Source: Odobenus rosmarus divergens (Eukaryota > Chordata > Mammalia > Carnivora > Odobenidae). Taken from it: a stretch of DNA of 64,000 nt. The translations under genes were made by a program, and so were the position numbers. Every line of letters starts with the position of its first letter. The stretch's first letter is position 1. Shown here piece by piece: positions 1 through 15,483 of this stretch. The stretch covers positions 530,412 through 594,411 of the forward strand of contig NW_004451878.1 of assembly GCF_000321225.1 (NCBI RefSeq). Reading direction: 5' to 3'. The notes below the pieces were generated by a model. The model was not told the origin of the DNA and did not search any database. It saw only the letters and a list, made by a program, of their open reading frames with translations.

Positions 1-860
1 ATGATGAAATCATATGGTATTTGTCTTTCTCTGACTGACTTATTTCACTTAGCATAATACTCTCTAGGTCCATCCATGTTGTTGCAAATGGCAAGATTTC
101 ATTCTTTTTTATGGCTGAGTAATATTCCACTGTGTGTATATGTGTGTGTCCCAGCCAGATCTTTATCCATTCTTCTATCCTTGGACACTTAGGTTGCTTC
201 CATATCTTGGCTAGTGTAAATAATGCTGCAGTAAACATAGGGCTGCTCAAATTAGTGTTTCCATTTTCTTTGGGTGAATTTCCAGTAGTGGAATTATTGA
301 ATCATAGGGTATTTCTATTTTTAATTTTTGGAGGAACCTCCATACTGTTTTCCAAGTGGTTGTACCAATTTACGTTCCACCAGTAGTGTATGAGGGTTCC
401 TTTTTCTCCACATCCTCACTAACCCTTGTTATTTCTTGTTTTTTTTTTCTTGTCTAGCCATTCTGACTAGTGTGATATAATATCTCATTGTGGTTTTGAT
501 TTGCACTTCCCTGATGATGAGTGATGTTAGGCATCTTTTCATGTTGTCTGTTGGCCATCTGGATGTCTTTGGAAAAATGTTTATTCAGGTAATCTACCCA
601 TTTTTTCATTAGATTGTTTTTTTGGTGTTGAATTGTAGAAGTTCTTTAAGTATTTTGGATATTAACCCCTTATGGGATATATCATTTGCAAATATCTTCT
701 CCCATTCACTAGGTTGCCTTTTTGTTTTATTGATAGTTTCCTTTGTTCAAAAGCTTTTTATTTTGGTGTAATCCTAATAGTTTATTTTTGCTTTTGGTTC
801 CCTTGCCTGAAGAGACACATCCATAAATGTGTTGCTGTTGTTCTTAACTCCTCAAACAAT
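1..860 (-). mobile_element. L1 LINE 3' fragment
   Basis: Antisense L1 signatures: GCTGAGTAATATTCCACTGTG at about 112, then the blocks for the end of ORF2 (fttgatttgcacttcc-type and the catcttttcatg block). It is degenerate, with no long frame. The left edge is cut by the window. Confidence 0.85.
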
Positions 861-1750
861 TAGGCCTTCTCATCATTTCAGAAATCTTTACTATTAATAT
901 TACCCAGTATTTTTCTTACCATTCCTCCTTACATCTCAGGCTTCTTTCTTGGTTCATTTTCATTCTTGCTCAAGTACAGCAATGACAGGTGAACTCCGTT
1001 TCGGTCTTTGTCTGAAAACATTTTTATTATATACCCAAGTTGGTGAGAGCCTTGCATGCTGACTTGTGTGGCATCCCTACAGAGAGGTTTCAGTTGTCTC
1101 TGCCGGGATCCTACGAGTTTCTCACTTTTAGACTGGTTTTATGTGAATCTTACTTCTCGAGATTCCCATACCACTTTGGTGGTATGATTTGAACCCCACA
1201 CTTGCATGTGGTGTCGGATTGGGATTCAGATTTCTCTTGGGTTAGTCTTTTTTCACTCATGGCCTGAGGTACTTGGCCAACTTTGTTCCAACAAAGTCAG
1301 CAGCAAATGTTTTAGTCCCTATTTCAAAGACAGGTGAGCCCTTTCTGGGCTTATCTTTATGCCTTGTTCTCCGTTCTGATTCTCTGTATCATGGGTCTGA
1401 GACCTCATCTGTCCAGGAGGGACCACTCCAAAGGTCTGCAGCTGGTTTCAGTACCCCTATAGACCTTTGGGCTCAGCTCCTGCTTACCACTCAGATTTTG
1501 AATTATGCTTTCATTTATGGTACTTAAGTATTTTCCTTTATTGCTTCCGAGCTCCGCTGTGTATTGAATTCTTTTTGCTCGCTTTTACTAAGCATTTCTA
1601 TGTGTTCACTGTCATAGAGGTATGAGGTATGAGGTTCTTCCCTTGTTAGGTCTGTCCAGCATATTGACCAGAAGTTACAGTCCTCTTTCTAAAGCTAAAT
1701 ATGATCCTATCAGACCTTCACTTGATTTCTGTGGACTTGTTAGCACTGCT
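861..1750. other. Unassigned stretch
   Basis: AT-rich non-coding sequence. I recognise no gene or repeat with confidence. Confidence 0.5.
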
Positions 1751-1901
1751 TCATTTATTCATCGAATGAATATTTCCTACTTATAATGTCTGTGCTAACA
1801 ACTGGGGATACTGTGGTAAGCAAGATATAAAAATCTCTGCCCTCGTAGAGTTTGCTATACTGGTTGGAGACATAGAAGGCAAACCTGTAAATAGTAAGTA
1901 A

Positions 1902-2157
1902 AAATGTGAACTATAGTTTGTGAAATGTACCCTGAAGGAAATAAGGAGTGATGGAGAGTAATTGTTTGGGGTTACTTTAGCCAGAGCCATCAGGGAAGAC
2001 CTTTCTGAGGAGGTCATATTTATTTATTTATTTATTTAAATGTGAACTATAGTTTGTGAAATGTACCCTGAAGGAAATAAGGAGTGATGGAGAGTAATTG
2101 TTTGGGGTTACTTTAGCCAGAGCCATCAGGGAAGACCTTTCTGAGGAGGTCATATTT

Positions 2158-2173
<16 letters not shown>
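1902..2173. repeat. 136-bp perfect tandem duplication
   Basis: 1902-2037 and 2038-2173 read as identical by eye. The junction lies in the TTTA-rich SINE tail. Confidence 0.85.
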
Positions 2174-2188
<15 letters not shown>

Positions 2189-2370
2189 AGATTTTATTTA
2201 TTTGACAAAGAAAGACACAGGGAGAGAAGGAACACAAGCAGTGAGAGGGTCAGAGGGAGAAGCAGACTCCCCGCTGAGCAGGGAGCCCGATGTGGGACTC
2301 GATCCCCGGACCCCAGGATCATGACCTGAGCCGAAGGCAGTCGCCCAACCAACTGAGCCACCCAGGCGCC
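2159..2370 (-). mobile_element. CAN-SINE (tRNA-derived)
   Basis: The minus-strand head is GGGCGCCTGGGTGGCTCAG and the tail is (TTTA)n on the + strand. Target-site duplication ctgaggaggtcatattta at 2141-2158 and 2371-2388. Confidence 0.92.
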
Positions 2371-3117
2371 CTGAGGAGGTCATATTTAAAGCTAAGATCA
2401 GACAGACGAGGAGAGGCCTACCCTGCAAATAGTGGAAGGTTCGCTGGGGCCTGTGGGTTAATTCCAGGCAGTGGAAACAGCAAGTACAAGGACCCAGAGG
2501 TAGGGAAACACTTGGCAGTTTAGAGTTACAGTTACTGAGTGATACCGTGTGCTCTAAATGGGGGGGGGGTGCGCCCCAGTTAGGTTAGAGAGGCAAGTGA
2601 GAGCCCAGCCCATCTGCTGCCACTCCTCTCTTGGCCCACCCCTCCCCCTGCCTGTCATCTTGCCACACTGATTCTTTCCCATCTGGGCCTGCAAGAAGTC
2701 ACCTCCTCGGTGAAGCCCTTCTCCCTTTGCACTGCCTCAGCTCCCACTTTGTCCCACTTTGTACTTTGTCTCCTTATCAGAGTGTGGTGTGGATAGTTGT
2801 TTACGTGACAGTGTTCTCCAGTGGGCCTGCAGCTTCTGTCAGAAGATACGTCTTATTTACCCTTGTGATCCCCAGACTGTGGCACAGAATAGTTTTTGAT
2901 TGAATAAATGTTTGTTTGTTTGGCAGTTTATGCCCAGGGCTTCCTTTCCAATCTTTCCAATGCCTTTATAACAGAACTTGTCATAGATAGTAATTTTTGT
3001 GGTTTTTAAACCATCAGGATAAAAAAAACCATCGACTGAGGAGGAATTTATTTGCTTAAGATTTGTCTCTGATACTGAAGGGGAAAATCGGGGGGTGCTC
3101 TAGACTCAGCGGGGTGG

Positions 3118-3560
3118 GTCAAATGGTGGCCCCCAAAAAGACTGTGCCCACATCCTAATCCCTGGAACCTGTGAATATGACCTTATGTAGAAGAAGGGTC
3201 TTTGCAGACATAATTAAGGATCTCGAGAAGAGATCAAACCAGATTCTTTGGGTGGACCCTAAATCCACTACAAATGTCCTCATAAGAGACAGAGGAGGAA
3301 GAGACAGAGACACAAAGGAGAAGGCCATGGGAAGACGGAAGCAGAGATTGGAACCATGCAGCTGCAAGCCAAGCAATGCCGGGCCCTCCAGACACTAGAA
3401 GAACCTGGAAGCATTCTCTCCTAGAGCCTTTGGAGGAAGCTCGGCCTGGCTAGCACCATGATTTCAGATTTCTGGCCTCCAGAACTGTGAGAGAATACTG
3501 TTCTACCGTAAGCCACTGGTTTGTTAATACATAGCCCTTCGCATTACACCTCAGTTACGT
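3118..3560 (+). repeat. LTR-like ancient repeat
   Basis: A typical order of blocks: cctaatccctggaacctgtg, gggtctttgcagacataatt, ctaaatccactacaaatg, tctggcctccagaactgtga. This is a common ancient mammalian repeat, probably LTR (ERVL-MaLR-like). The subfamily is uncertain. Confidence 0.6.
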
Positions 3561-3574
3561 CTTCTGTGACACGG

Positions 3575-3680
3575 CTGTAGTAAGACCTACCTCAGAGGCC
3601 TGTTGCCGTGATTAGATGAAACGTGTTTGTAAGGTACTCAGCACACCGTGAATGCTCAAATAGAGTGGTGGCTCCTTTCT
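3575..3680 (+). repeat. MIR fragment
   Basis: The 3' part of a MIR: attagatgaaacgtgtttg, then actcagcacaccgtgaatg. Confidence 0.5.
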
Positions 3681-4023
3681 TCTTCATCGTCCTCATCTTC
3701 TGCAAGGACTTAGGAGTTTGCTTCCTTTCGTGAAGAAAAACTCAACAATAGCGGGGGACATTTCTGTCTTGTGATCGTCCAGGGAGTTAAAGCTCACACC
3801 ACAGACTTACCCTGAGAGCCTCAGTGTGCCCATGGGCTCCGTAGTGTTTGGATCCTGGTGCCTTCACAGCCCTACATTAGCGTTTCTGTCAGGAGAGAGT
3901 TCAGCCTGCTGCTGCGGGTCGGGAAAGCCAAACTAGAACTCAGATAGCAGATTTGAAGTGACCCACACAGAGCAGAAAGCAACCTCTCTGTCCTCACCTA
4001 AAACAAAGGCTTGGGGTTTTAAG

Positions 4024-4252
4024 TTTCTTCCTTCCTTCTTTCCCTCCTTCCTTCCTTCCTTCCATTCATTCAAGATTTTATTCATTTATCTGTCAGAGAG
4101 CTAGTGAGAGAGCACAAGCAGGGGGAGTGGGAGAGGGAGAAGCAGGCTTCCCGCTGAGCAGGGAGCCCAATGCGGGGCTGGATCCCAGGACCCTGAGATC
4201 ATGACCTGAGACAAAGGCAGATGCTTAACCGACTGAGCCACCCAGGCGCTCC
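4024..4252 (-). mobile_element. CAN-SINE with TTCC-rich tail
   Basis: Complete minus-strand element with a tail of (CTTC)n at 4025-4064. Likely target duplication gggttttaa(g/t)ttt on both sides. Confidence 0.88.
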
Positions 4253-4484
4253 AGGGTTTTAATTTTCTAATTCCTATGAAGGGACTGGACTTCCCCAAAG
4301 ACCTGTACCAATTAATCCTCCTATCACACCAATCATCAGAAGTTCATCAGACTGAGTTCAGACTTTCTGTATTTGTATTTGCATTTGTCTGCAGACCCTC
4401 ACACAAGCCAGGAGCGGGAGGAAGACAGGCAGAACTAGTGCAGGGGGCACAGGGTGCATGGTGCCCGGGGGGCCCCGGGGCTGA

Positions 4485-9136
<4,652 letters not shown>

Positions 9137-9735
9137 GCACTGTTCAGGAAAACCAAGACCCTGTTCTGTCCTTCACTTTTTATATCACTGGTGAGCAGAA
9201 AGTTATTATTCAGAGGCTTGTTTTGACAGCCTTTATGCCTTAAGATCAGAGAAATATCCATTCACGACTAGGACAAATCCCTTGAATCTTGGCTTCCGGA
9301 AATGGGGTTGCAAAAGTGGCCCTGCAGAGATGATTCTCACCATCTTCAGAGGGATGTTGCAGTCTTCTTTGCACTTGTTCCTCAGGTTTTCTATCTGTTT
9401 TGAAAGGGAAATAGTAACAGTGATCTGCTTCCAGTAGATTTTCAATCAAGACATCAGTAAGTGGATTTTGGGAAAAGGAGCAACTTGGATTCTGCTGTCC
9501 AGGAGATGGAAGAATCTCATCCTTTCGATAATACACAAGATTCTTAGTTGCAAGGGTGGGATCATTAGGAAAGGAAAGGCACTCCAAGTTCAAAAGTTTA
9601 TTTTAATGTGATTAGTTGGAAGACTTACCCAGGTGTTAGTTGTTGACCAGTGTGTATATGGTGCCACAGAATCTATACAAGCAATGGGTGTCCCTTCCCT
9701 CTGCTCTAATAAAGCAATAAACAACCCAAGGACTC
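9137..9735 (+). other. TMEM218: TMEM218 3' untranslated region
   Basis: About 0.6 kb from the stop codon to the cleavage region predicted by the paired poly(A) signals. The open frames on the opposite strand here (9246-9593) match no known family and are treated as chance. Confidence 0.75.
9708..9721 (+). terminator. TMEM218 polyadenylation signals
   Basis: Two canonical AATAAA hexamers lie 2 bp apart at 9708-9713 and 9716-9721, about 0.57 kb after the stop codon. Cleavage is expected some 10-30 bases further on. Confidence 0.8.
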
Positions 9736-10194
9736 ACTTTCACTTCAGACTCGGCCGCAGCTTTCCTAGTCTATATTCTATATTTCAAATTTGTTTGAAA
9801 TTGGAAGGGCATGGAAGTGTTGGTTTTTGTCTTGCTGCTATAGATCTCTGGATTCTTTCTCTTTCAGAATTTGGTAGCCTTCGTGTGCCTTATTTAATTA
9901 TTGTAGAGTCCATTTTGGGTTATGATCATTTCTTTTTAGTTTTGTAGCCCTTTCTCCAAAGCTGATGAGGAATATACATTCCCAAGATTAGATACAACTT
10001 TATACCTGTCTGAGATCCCACATCAACCAAAATTTATTATTAAATGGAGGGGCTCTGGGCTGGTTCCACTTTAGAAGTCTCCTCCTGACTCCCTAGAACT
10101 AAATGAAGAAGGATCTTCTGGCTTAAAATTAGGAACAAGGAAACAAGTTGGAAAGAGACCTTTGGGCGTGTGCTATAGGCCAGCAGTAGACTAG

Positions 10195-10360
10195 TTCCCT
10201 TGTAATTCAATGTCTTTAAGTTTTACAACAATATATTTATTATCATCCTGTTTTAAAGTAGAAAAAAGTAAGGCTCAAAGAGATGAACTGACTTGCCCAG
10301 GCGTCACATAACAGCCAGTGTGCACACCCAGGGGTAGCAGACTCCGGGGTCTGTCTCAGA
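10195..10360 (+). repeat. MIR fragment
   Basis: Blocks tttattatcatcctgtttta, ggctcaaagagatgaactg, acttgcccaggcgtcac. Confidence 0.6.
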
Positions 10361-10949
10361 CTAGAAAGAAAACCCACTGAGCTTTGTGGAGCTTTGATTG
10401 AGAGCTTGAGGAAGTCAGGGCCATGTCTCCTTCACTTTCTCTCCCAGATCCTGTTGTCAGGGTAGAGATGATACCCCAGTGGGGGCTAAGCTCTAAATTA
10501 AAAGAGGAGAGAATGGGTGACTCCGGGGGAGTCATGGACTGGTGAGGTCCAGGTGTATTTATTTCTGCACTTGAACTGTCTCTATCTTACTCAGTTTGGA
10601 AAACCTTTGCAGATAAGGCTTTGTCACAGAACAATTCAAAGGAAATGGTCTCGTCATCTGGCCTCGGGCCCACAGGTGAGAAAAGAAGAAACACTCCTCC
10701 AAGCAGATTGGAGGGGAGAAAGAAGAATGCAGACACGCGGAGAGAAGTGGGGCAAGGCGGCAGTCAGGCTATGTGCTGCTCTCTGGGGACACTTGCTCTG
10801 AAGCTTCCAGATTGCTGTGAATCTCTGTGCAGAGACGTTGAGCCAGCCCGAGTGGAGCCTGGACTCCTAATCAGCATAGGCTGCCATGTGTCACCTCCTG
10901 AGAGACTTGCTGACAAAGCAAATCTGGGAAAAGTTGTAGGTTCTGAACT

Positions 10950-11158
10950 GGGGCGCCTGGGTGGCTCAGTTGGTTAAGCGACTGCCTTCGGCTCAGGTCA
11001 TGATCCTGGAGTCCCGGGATCGAGTCCCGCATCGGGCTCCCTGCTCGGCGGGGAGTCTGCTTCTCCCTCTGACCCTCCCTCCTCTCATGCTCTCTCTCTC
11101 TCTCTCTCTCATTCTCTCTCTCAAATAAATAAATAAATAAATCTTAAAAAAAAAAAAA
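10950..11158 (+). mobile_element. CAN-SINE
   Basis: Full element from the GGGGCGCCTGGGTGGCTCAG head to (AAAT)n and an A12 tail. Low divergence suggests a young insertion. Confidence 0.93.
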
Positions 11159-11297
11159 GAATCCATCTTTTTTATTCCCCAACAAAGGTGTCCAACTATG
11201 AGATCAATGGATAATAGCTATGAAGTTTTGGGTGACTACTTACGTAGAGAAAAATGTGTTAAGGATGGAAACTAGAACACCATGGCTTTCTAACACA

Positions 11298-11298
<1 letters not shown>

Positions 11299-11328
<30 letters not shown>
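11299..11328. repeat. (GT)n microsatellite
   Basis: About 15 GT units. Confidence 0.9.
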
Positions 11329-11331
<3 letters not shown>

Positions 11332-11854
11332 GCACAAATATAAATGGCAGGTTTCTGTGGTAAGGGCAAAAAATATACTTTGTACAAAGTGTATTTTGCC
11401 AGCTGTGGGGAAATGACTGATAGATTACTCTCTGCCTTCATACTCAAAGCAGTCATGGCCAACCCGATAAAACCCCCACAGGGGTGGGATAAGTAGAAGG
11501 CTAAAACATGAATCTCACTAAGAGCTCTACATGGGGCACGCCTACAGTGCCTGAATTGGCACCCCTTGGGCTTACCGCCTTCCTGGAGAGAGGGCTTAGA
11601 GGTCATCTAAGTGTCCCATTCATCATTCTTTGGTCAATGTCCTTCGAGCAGGTGGTGCTTTATTGTGCCTTACCCAGAGGGGATCCTGTAGCAGAGAGAC
11701 TGTGGTGATCCCCACTGTTTACAAGGTGGAGAGGGAGAGTAAATCAGGAGTTCTACATGAAAAACAGGTGATTTCAGAGCCTCTTAAAATTGTATCCTGA
11801 CGAAAGCTAAATTAGCAGGACACCACACTACCCCACAACGCAGACATTGGTCCA

Positions 11855-11872
11855 GTTCGCTAGGTGGCGCTA
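11855..11872 (+). promoter_or_regulatory. CTCF-like motif
   Basis: The plus strand reads GTTCGCTAGGTGGCGCTA, about 13 of 15 core positions. It points towards the minus-strand motifs at 15.4 kb. Confidence 0.45.
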
Positions 11873-12734
11873 CGTGTTCTAGTTTAGACAGTCCCTCAAG
11901 CCCGCAAAACACACTTAACTAGGTAATTTTTTGACAAGTTCCTTAAATTTCTCATTTATAAAAATGGAAGTAAAGCTGACATTCTTTACTGATACACAGT
12001 ATCAGCTATTTAATCTAAAAATTCATCAAAATTATTGTACCAACGTTCAGGTCCTAGGAAATGCATAACCATTCGTTCATGCTTTGTACTGCATGCGCAG
12101 CCGTTCATTTCACCCTAACAGACGGCAATCCATTTCTCGTTCTGCTCTCTAAGACATCAACTCTTCTATCAACTCTATCTCACTGCTGCTGCAGTTGCAG
12201 CATTTTTATTTTACTTTGATTTTTTTCAAAGGGTAAAGAAACCTGCTGCAATTATTTTATGGAAGAGAAACAGGCAGAGAGAGAGCGGAAGGGATTTTAG
12301 AAGTTTCCCTGCATTAATAGTGGGGCTCAAACCTGACATCAGGATTCCTGACATCTCACTCCTCAGATAATTTAAAGATCATTTTTGGCTCGCAAACAAC
12401 TCCTTATTTCTATATTGGTTAATACTATTTTGTAGCTATTGGTCCCCGTCCTTTTCCTAACCCATGTCTTTAAAAAGGTAAAACTTTCATTACCAAATTT
12501 TTGATTGGCATCTAGAGTACAAATAATCAATATTTTATCATAACTTCTTGGCTTAAACCTTTGAGTATTTGGCTGTTGTTACATAGGAACAAGTTTCCAG
12601 ATGTGGGAATCATCCTCACAGGAACTCAGGGTTGGAAGGGATTTTGTAGTTCATAGGGTCCAATCTTTAATCTCTATTTCCACCCCAATACTTGGAAATA
12701 TTCTATTCCTCACAGGCTGAAGTCACAGTTTTTA

Positions 12735-12950
12735 TTATATTTACCAAACATGTTCTAAGCATTTTTCTAAATGCTTTGTAAATATTAAGTAATCCTCATA
12801 AGCAACCCTATGAAGTGGGTGCTCTGAATATCCCCATTTCATGGATGCGGGAGGGGTACAGAGTGGCGAGGTGATTTGCTTGAGGTCACTCAGCTCAGGG
12901 TTAAATAGGAGTCAGTGTTTGAAGTCAGGTGGTTTGGCTCCAGTCTAAGC
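12735..12950 (+). repeat. MIR
   Basis: Blocks ttaagtaatcctcataag, gctctgaatatccccattt, gaggtgatttgcttgaggtc. Confidence 0.7.
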
Positions 12951-13751
12951 TTTTACGTACTTTATATTATATTGTGTTGCTCCATAAAATAAAAAGAAAG
13001 AAAAGCAAGGGACCAAGGTCAAGCAACACAAATCCAGTTGATAGAAATACCAAAAAGCAGCAGCTGAGTCTAGTGGAAAACCCAGAATCGGGATTGGGCA
13101 AGAGTCTGAGACAAAGCAGTTAAAAGCCACATGGGACCTCAGAGACAACTGCACTCATCCACCCTGTGCTTTTGGTGGGTCTTTGCCTGTTGGACTTTGG
13201 CTCCTCACTGGCTGAGATAGTGGAGGAGCCCATAGGCTGAGTCTTCAAGGACATACCCAGCTGTCTCTCTCTTAAGCGCTGTCCACCTGGAACGTTTGAT
13301 ACTTGGGTTGGTTTTTCAGAGGTGCCAATGGAAGAACCAAAGTCACAAACCAAGAATGTATTTGTTTCTTGGTCTCTGTTTCTAACAGATCATTATTGGT
13401 GGTCTCTGTTTACTCAAAAAAAAGTTTCCAGTGCCCAGCCCCACCCCAACACAAACCCTCACATCTCAGTTTCCTGGGACCTAAGAAAGAACAGTAGGGA
13501 TCAAAATCAGGGCCCAACACCACAAACAGAATGAGAAAGTTTCTTTTTCTGGTTTTCATCACACCATGTTGGGTATTGTAAAGGATGTGCCAGGCACTGT
13601 CCTCAGAGAACTTGGGGTGGTCATAGAGGCAGCGTTAACCCCGAACCTAAATGCTACATAGCCATTCCCTCCATGTTTTTTTTTTAATCTTTGGGGATTT
13701 CTTTGGTTTTTCTGTCTTCAAATTGATGTTGCCTCAAGTTGACACTGGGGA

Positions 13752-14175
13752 ACAGGTTATAACTTCCTATTGCTGTAGTAACAAAGTACCACCAACTTAC
13801 TGGTTTAGAACAATATGGATTTCTTATCTTACAGTTTTGGAGGTGAGAAATCTGCAGTAGGTTTCACAAGGCTCATAGAAAGGTTTTGGAGGCTCTAGGG
13901 GAGAATCGCATTTCCTTTCTTTTTCTAGTTTCTAGAGACTGTCCACAACCCTGGGCCAGTGTACCCTTCTTCTGTCTTCAGAGCCCCATCTTCTAATTTG
14001 ACCACTGACACTCTTGCCTCCCTCTTTGACTTATAAGGAGCCTTGTGGTTACACTGGGCTCACGCTGACCATCCAGGATAGTCTCCCCATCTCATGGTCC
14101 TTAATCACATCTGCGGGTAGCATATTCACGGGTCCTGGGAATTAGAATGTGGGCATCTCTGGGGGGAGGGAGTGT
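13752..14175 (-). repeat. LTR-like ancient repeat
   Basis: Same block order as 7600-8114: tgctgtagtaacaaagtacc, cttacagttttggaggtg, gactccagg-like tctagggg, then gaattagaatgtgggcatc. Confidence 0.6.
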
Positions 14176-14459
14176 TACTCTCCCCCCCACAGAATCTACG
14201 GCCCCACCCTCCGGGTCTAAGGCTTGCTTCCTTCCACCCTCTCCCCACCTCATGGCTTTATATAGGAGGTCTGCCCCTTTATCTCCAGGAGCACTCTCCG
14301 GTGCCCATGATGTGCTGAGTCTCCTACCCCTCAACTTCAGCCTTGCTGAAAGCCTCAGAGTGCCAAGGGTTCCCTTTCTTTTCATTACTTCTTTCCTCCC
14401 TGCCCCCCCTCCCCCACCGCAACCGCACACCACCCCAGCCTCCCAATGGCTCTCTAAAG

Positions 14460-14600
14460 GAGAAATGCAAAGAGTTATTGCTTTTTAATTACAAGTGCTA
14501 TTGTAACATCTATAAGGAAGAACACTTTAAGCTTAATTGAGACCAAATGTGAAGTTAAATTAAATGAATAACTAATTAACGTAATGCTCCTGCATTAGCC
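14460..14600. promoter_or_regulatory. AT-rich homeodomain/POU-motif block next to the CpG island
   Basis: A non-repetitive block with TAATTA at 14486 and 14573, TTAATTG at 14533 and an ATGCAAAG POU-like octamer at 14465. An AT-rich, motif-dense element directly beside a CpG island resembles a conserved developmental enhancer. Conservation cannot be tested here. Confidence 0.35.
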
Positions 14601-15388
14601 CCAAGCGAGTGCTGAGGCCCAGAGAGAAGGCAGGTAGCAGGCTTCCGGGGAACCGTCAGTGCCCAGAGCTGAGGTGGGGCAGGGACCCTGGGGCCTGGGA
14701 GGCCTTGCGGAGGGGCACATCTCAGGGCCGGGGGGGTCCTCCACCTTCGCCAACTCCCCCCGGACTCCCGCCCACAGCGCCCCTCCTCGTTGCCGAGACC
14801 GGGCGCTGGGCTCCGCGCGCCTTCTGCTGACCCCCCACCCCGACCCCCGGGCCGGGCACGAGCGGGCACGTGCTGCCGCTCCTCCGGTCCCCACGCGGCA
14901 CTGGGAGGCGCTGGCTCAGCGCTCCTTTCAACGTCCTCCCTCTCCCAGGCGCCCTCCCTACCTCATCAAACTAGCCGCCTGCCCAAGTCCCATTCGTCCT
15001 TCCTTCCGGCGCCTCTCACACCCGTTCCTCCCCCCGCGGCCCTGGGATCGCCCGCCGGGCCGCCCCTCGCCCTTCAGGCTGGACTGGCGCACGGTGAAGC
15101 CTTTGGGCTCCAGTCACCATCTCCAGGGCTTCCCCCGTACTGTTCAGAAGTGTGTCGGTCTGTCCATCTTCCGCCTTTCCCGGACAAGCGCCGCAGGGGC
15201 GGGCAGCGTGCCGGGTCCTGACGCGCGTCCCTTCGCGCCCGTCCTCTGAGGTAGGTCACGTCAGGACCGGCTTCTAGGCTAGGACCCAGGCTCCGCGGTC
15301 GCCAGTGGGGAGGCGACGGCGGTCTCCCAGCCCAGGAGGGAGTCTCCCAGGCTTCCCACCCTGACCCGAAACGGAAAGTTGGTGAACC

Positions 15389-15404
15389 GAGCGCCCTCTG
15401 CTTC
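15389..15404 (-). promoter_or_regulatory. Second CTCF-like motif in the CpG island
   Basis: The minus strand reads GAAGCAGAGGGCGCT, about 13 of 15 core positions, in the same orientation as the motif at 15466. Confidence 0.35.
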
Positions 15405-15465
15405 GGTCTCCCAGCCTGGACGCGCGAAGAGTGCGCGGGCCCACGCCGGGCTCGGCCGGGGGATG

Positions 15466-15483
15466 ATGGCGCCATCTAGCGGC
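15466..15483 (-). promoter_or_regulatory. CTCF-like motif
   Basis: The minus strand reads GCCGCTAGATGGCGCCAT. By eye, 14 of 15 positions agree with the CCASYAGRKGGCRSY core. Occupancy is not shown by sequence. Confidence 0.5.

Larger units (their letters stand above)
1750..2530 (+). repeat. Old mammalian interspersed repeat, interrupted
   Basis: Contains the widespread motifs of the 'tactgaggataca...ctctgccctcgtagag...gggttactttag...gaccttt' family, which also appears at 42.4 and 52.5 kb. The family name is not assigned. It is interrupted by a 136-bp tandem duplication and a SINE. Confidence 0.5.
9737..14459. other. Convergent intergenic DNA, left part
   Basis: No gene is recognised. It holds MIRs, one SINE, an LTR-like repeat, a GT microsatellite and a CTCF-like motif. 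The stretch 11160-12730 is otherwise unassigned. Confidence 0.6.

Noticed and set aside
9246..9593. 115-codon open frame on the minus strand
   Set aside because: It lies within the TMEM218 3'UTR, antisense, without splice or promoter context or a recognised family.
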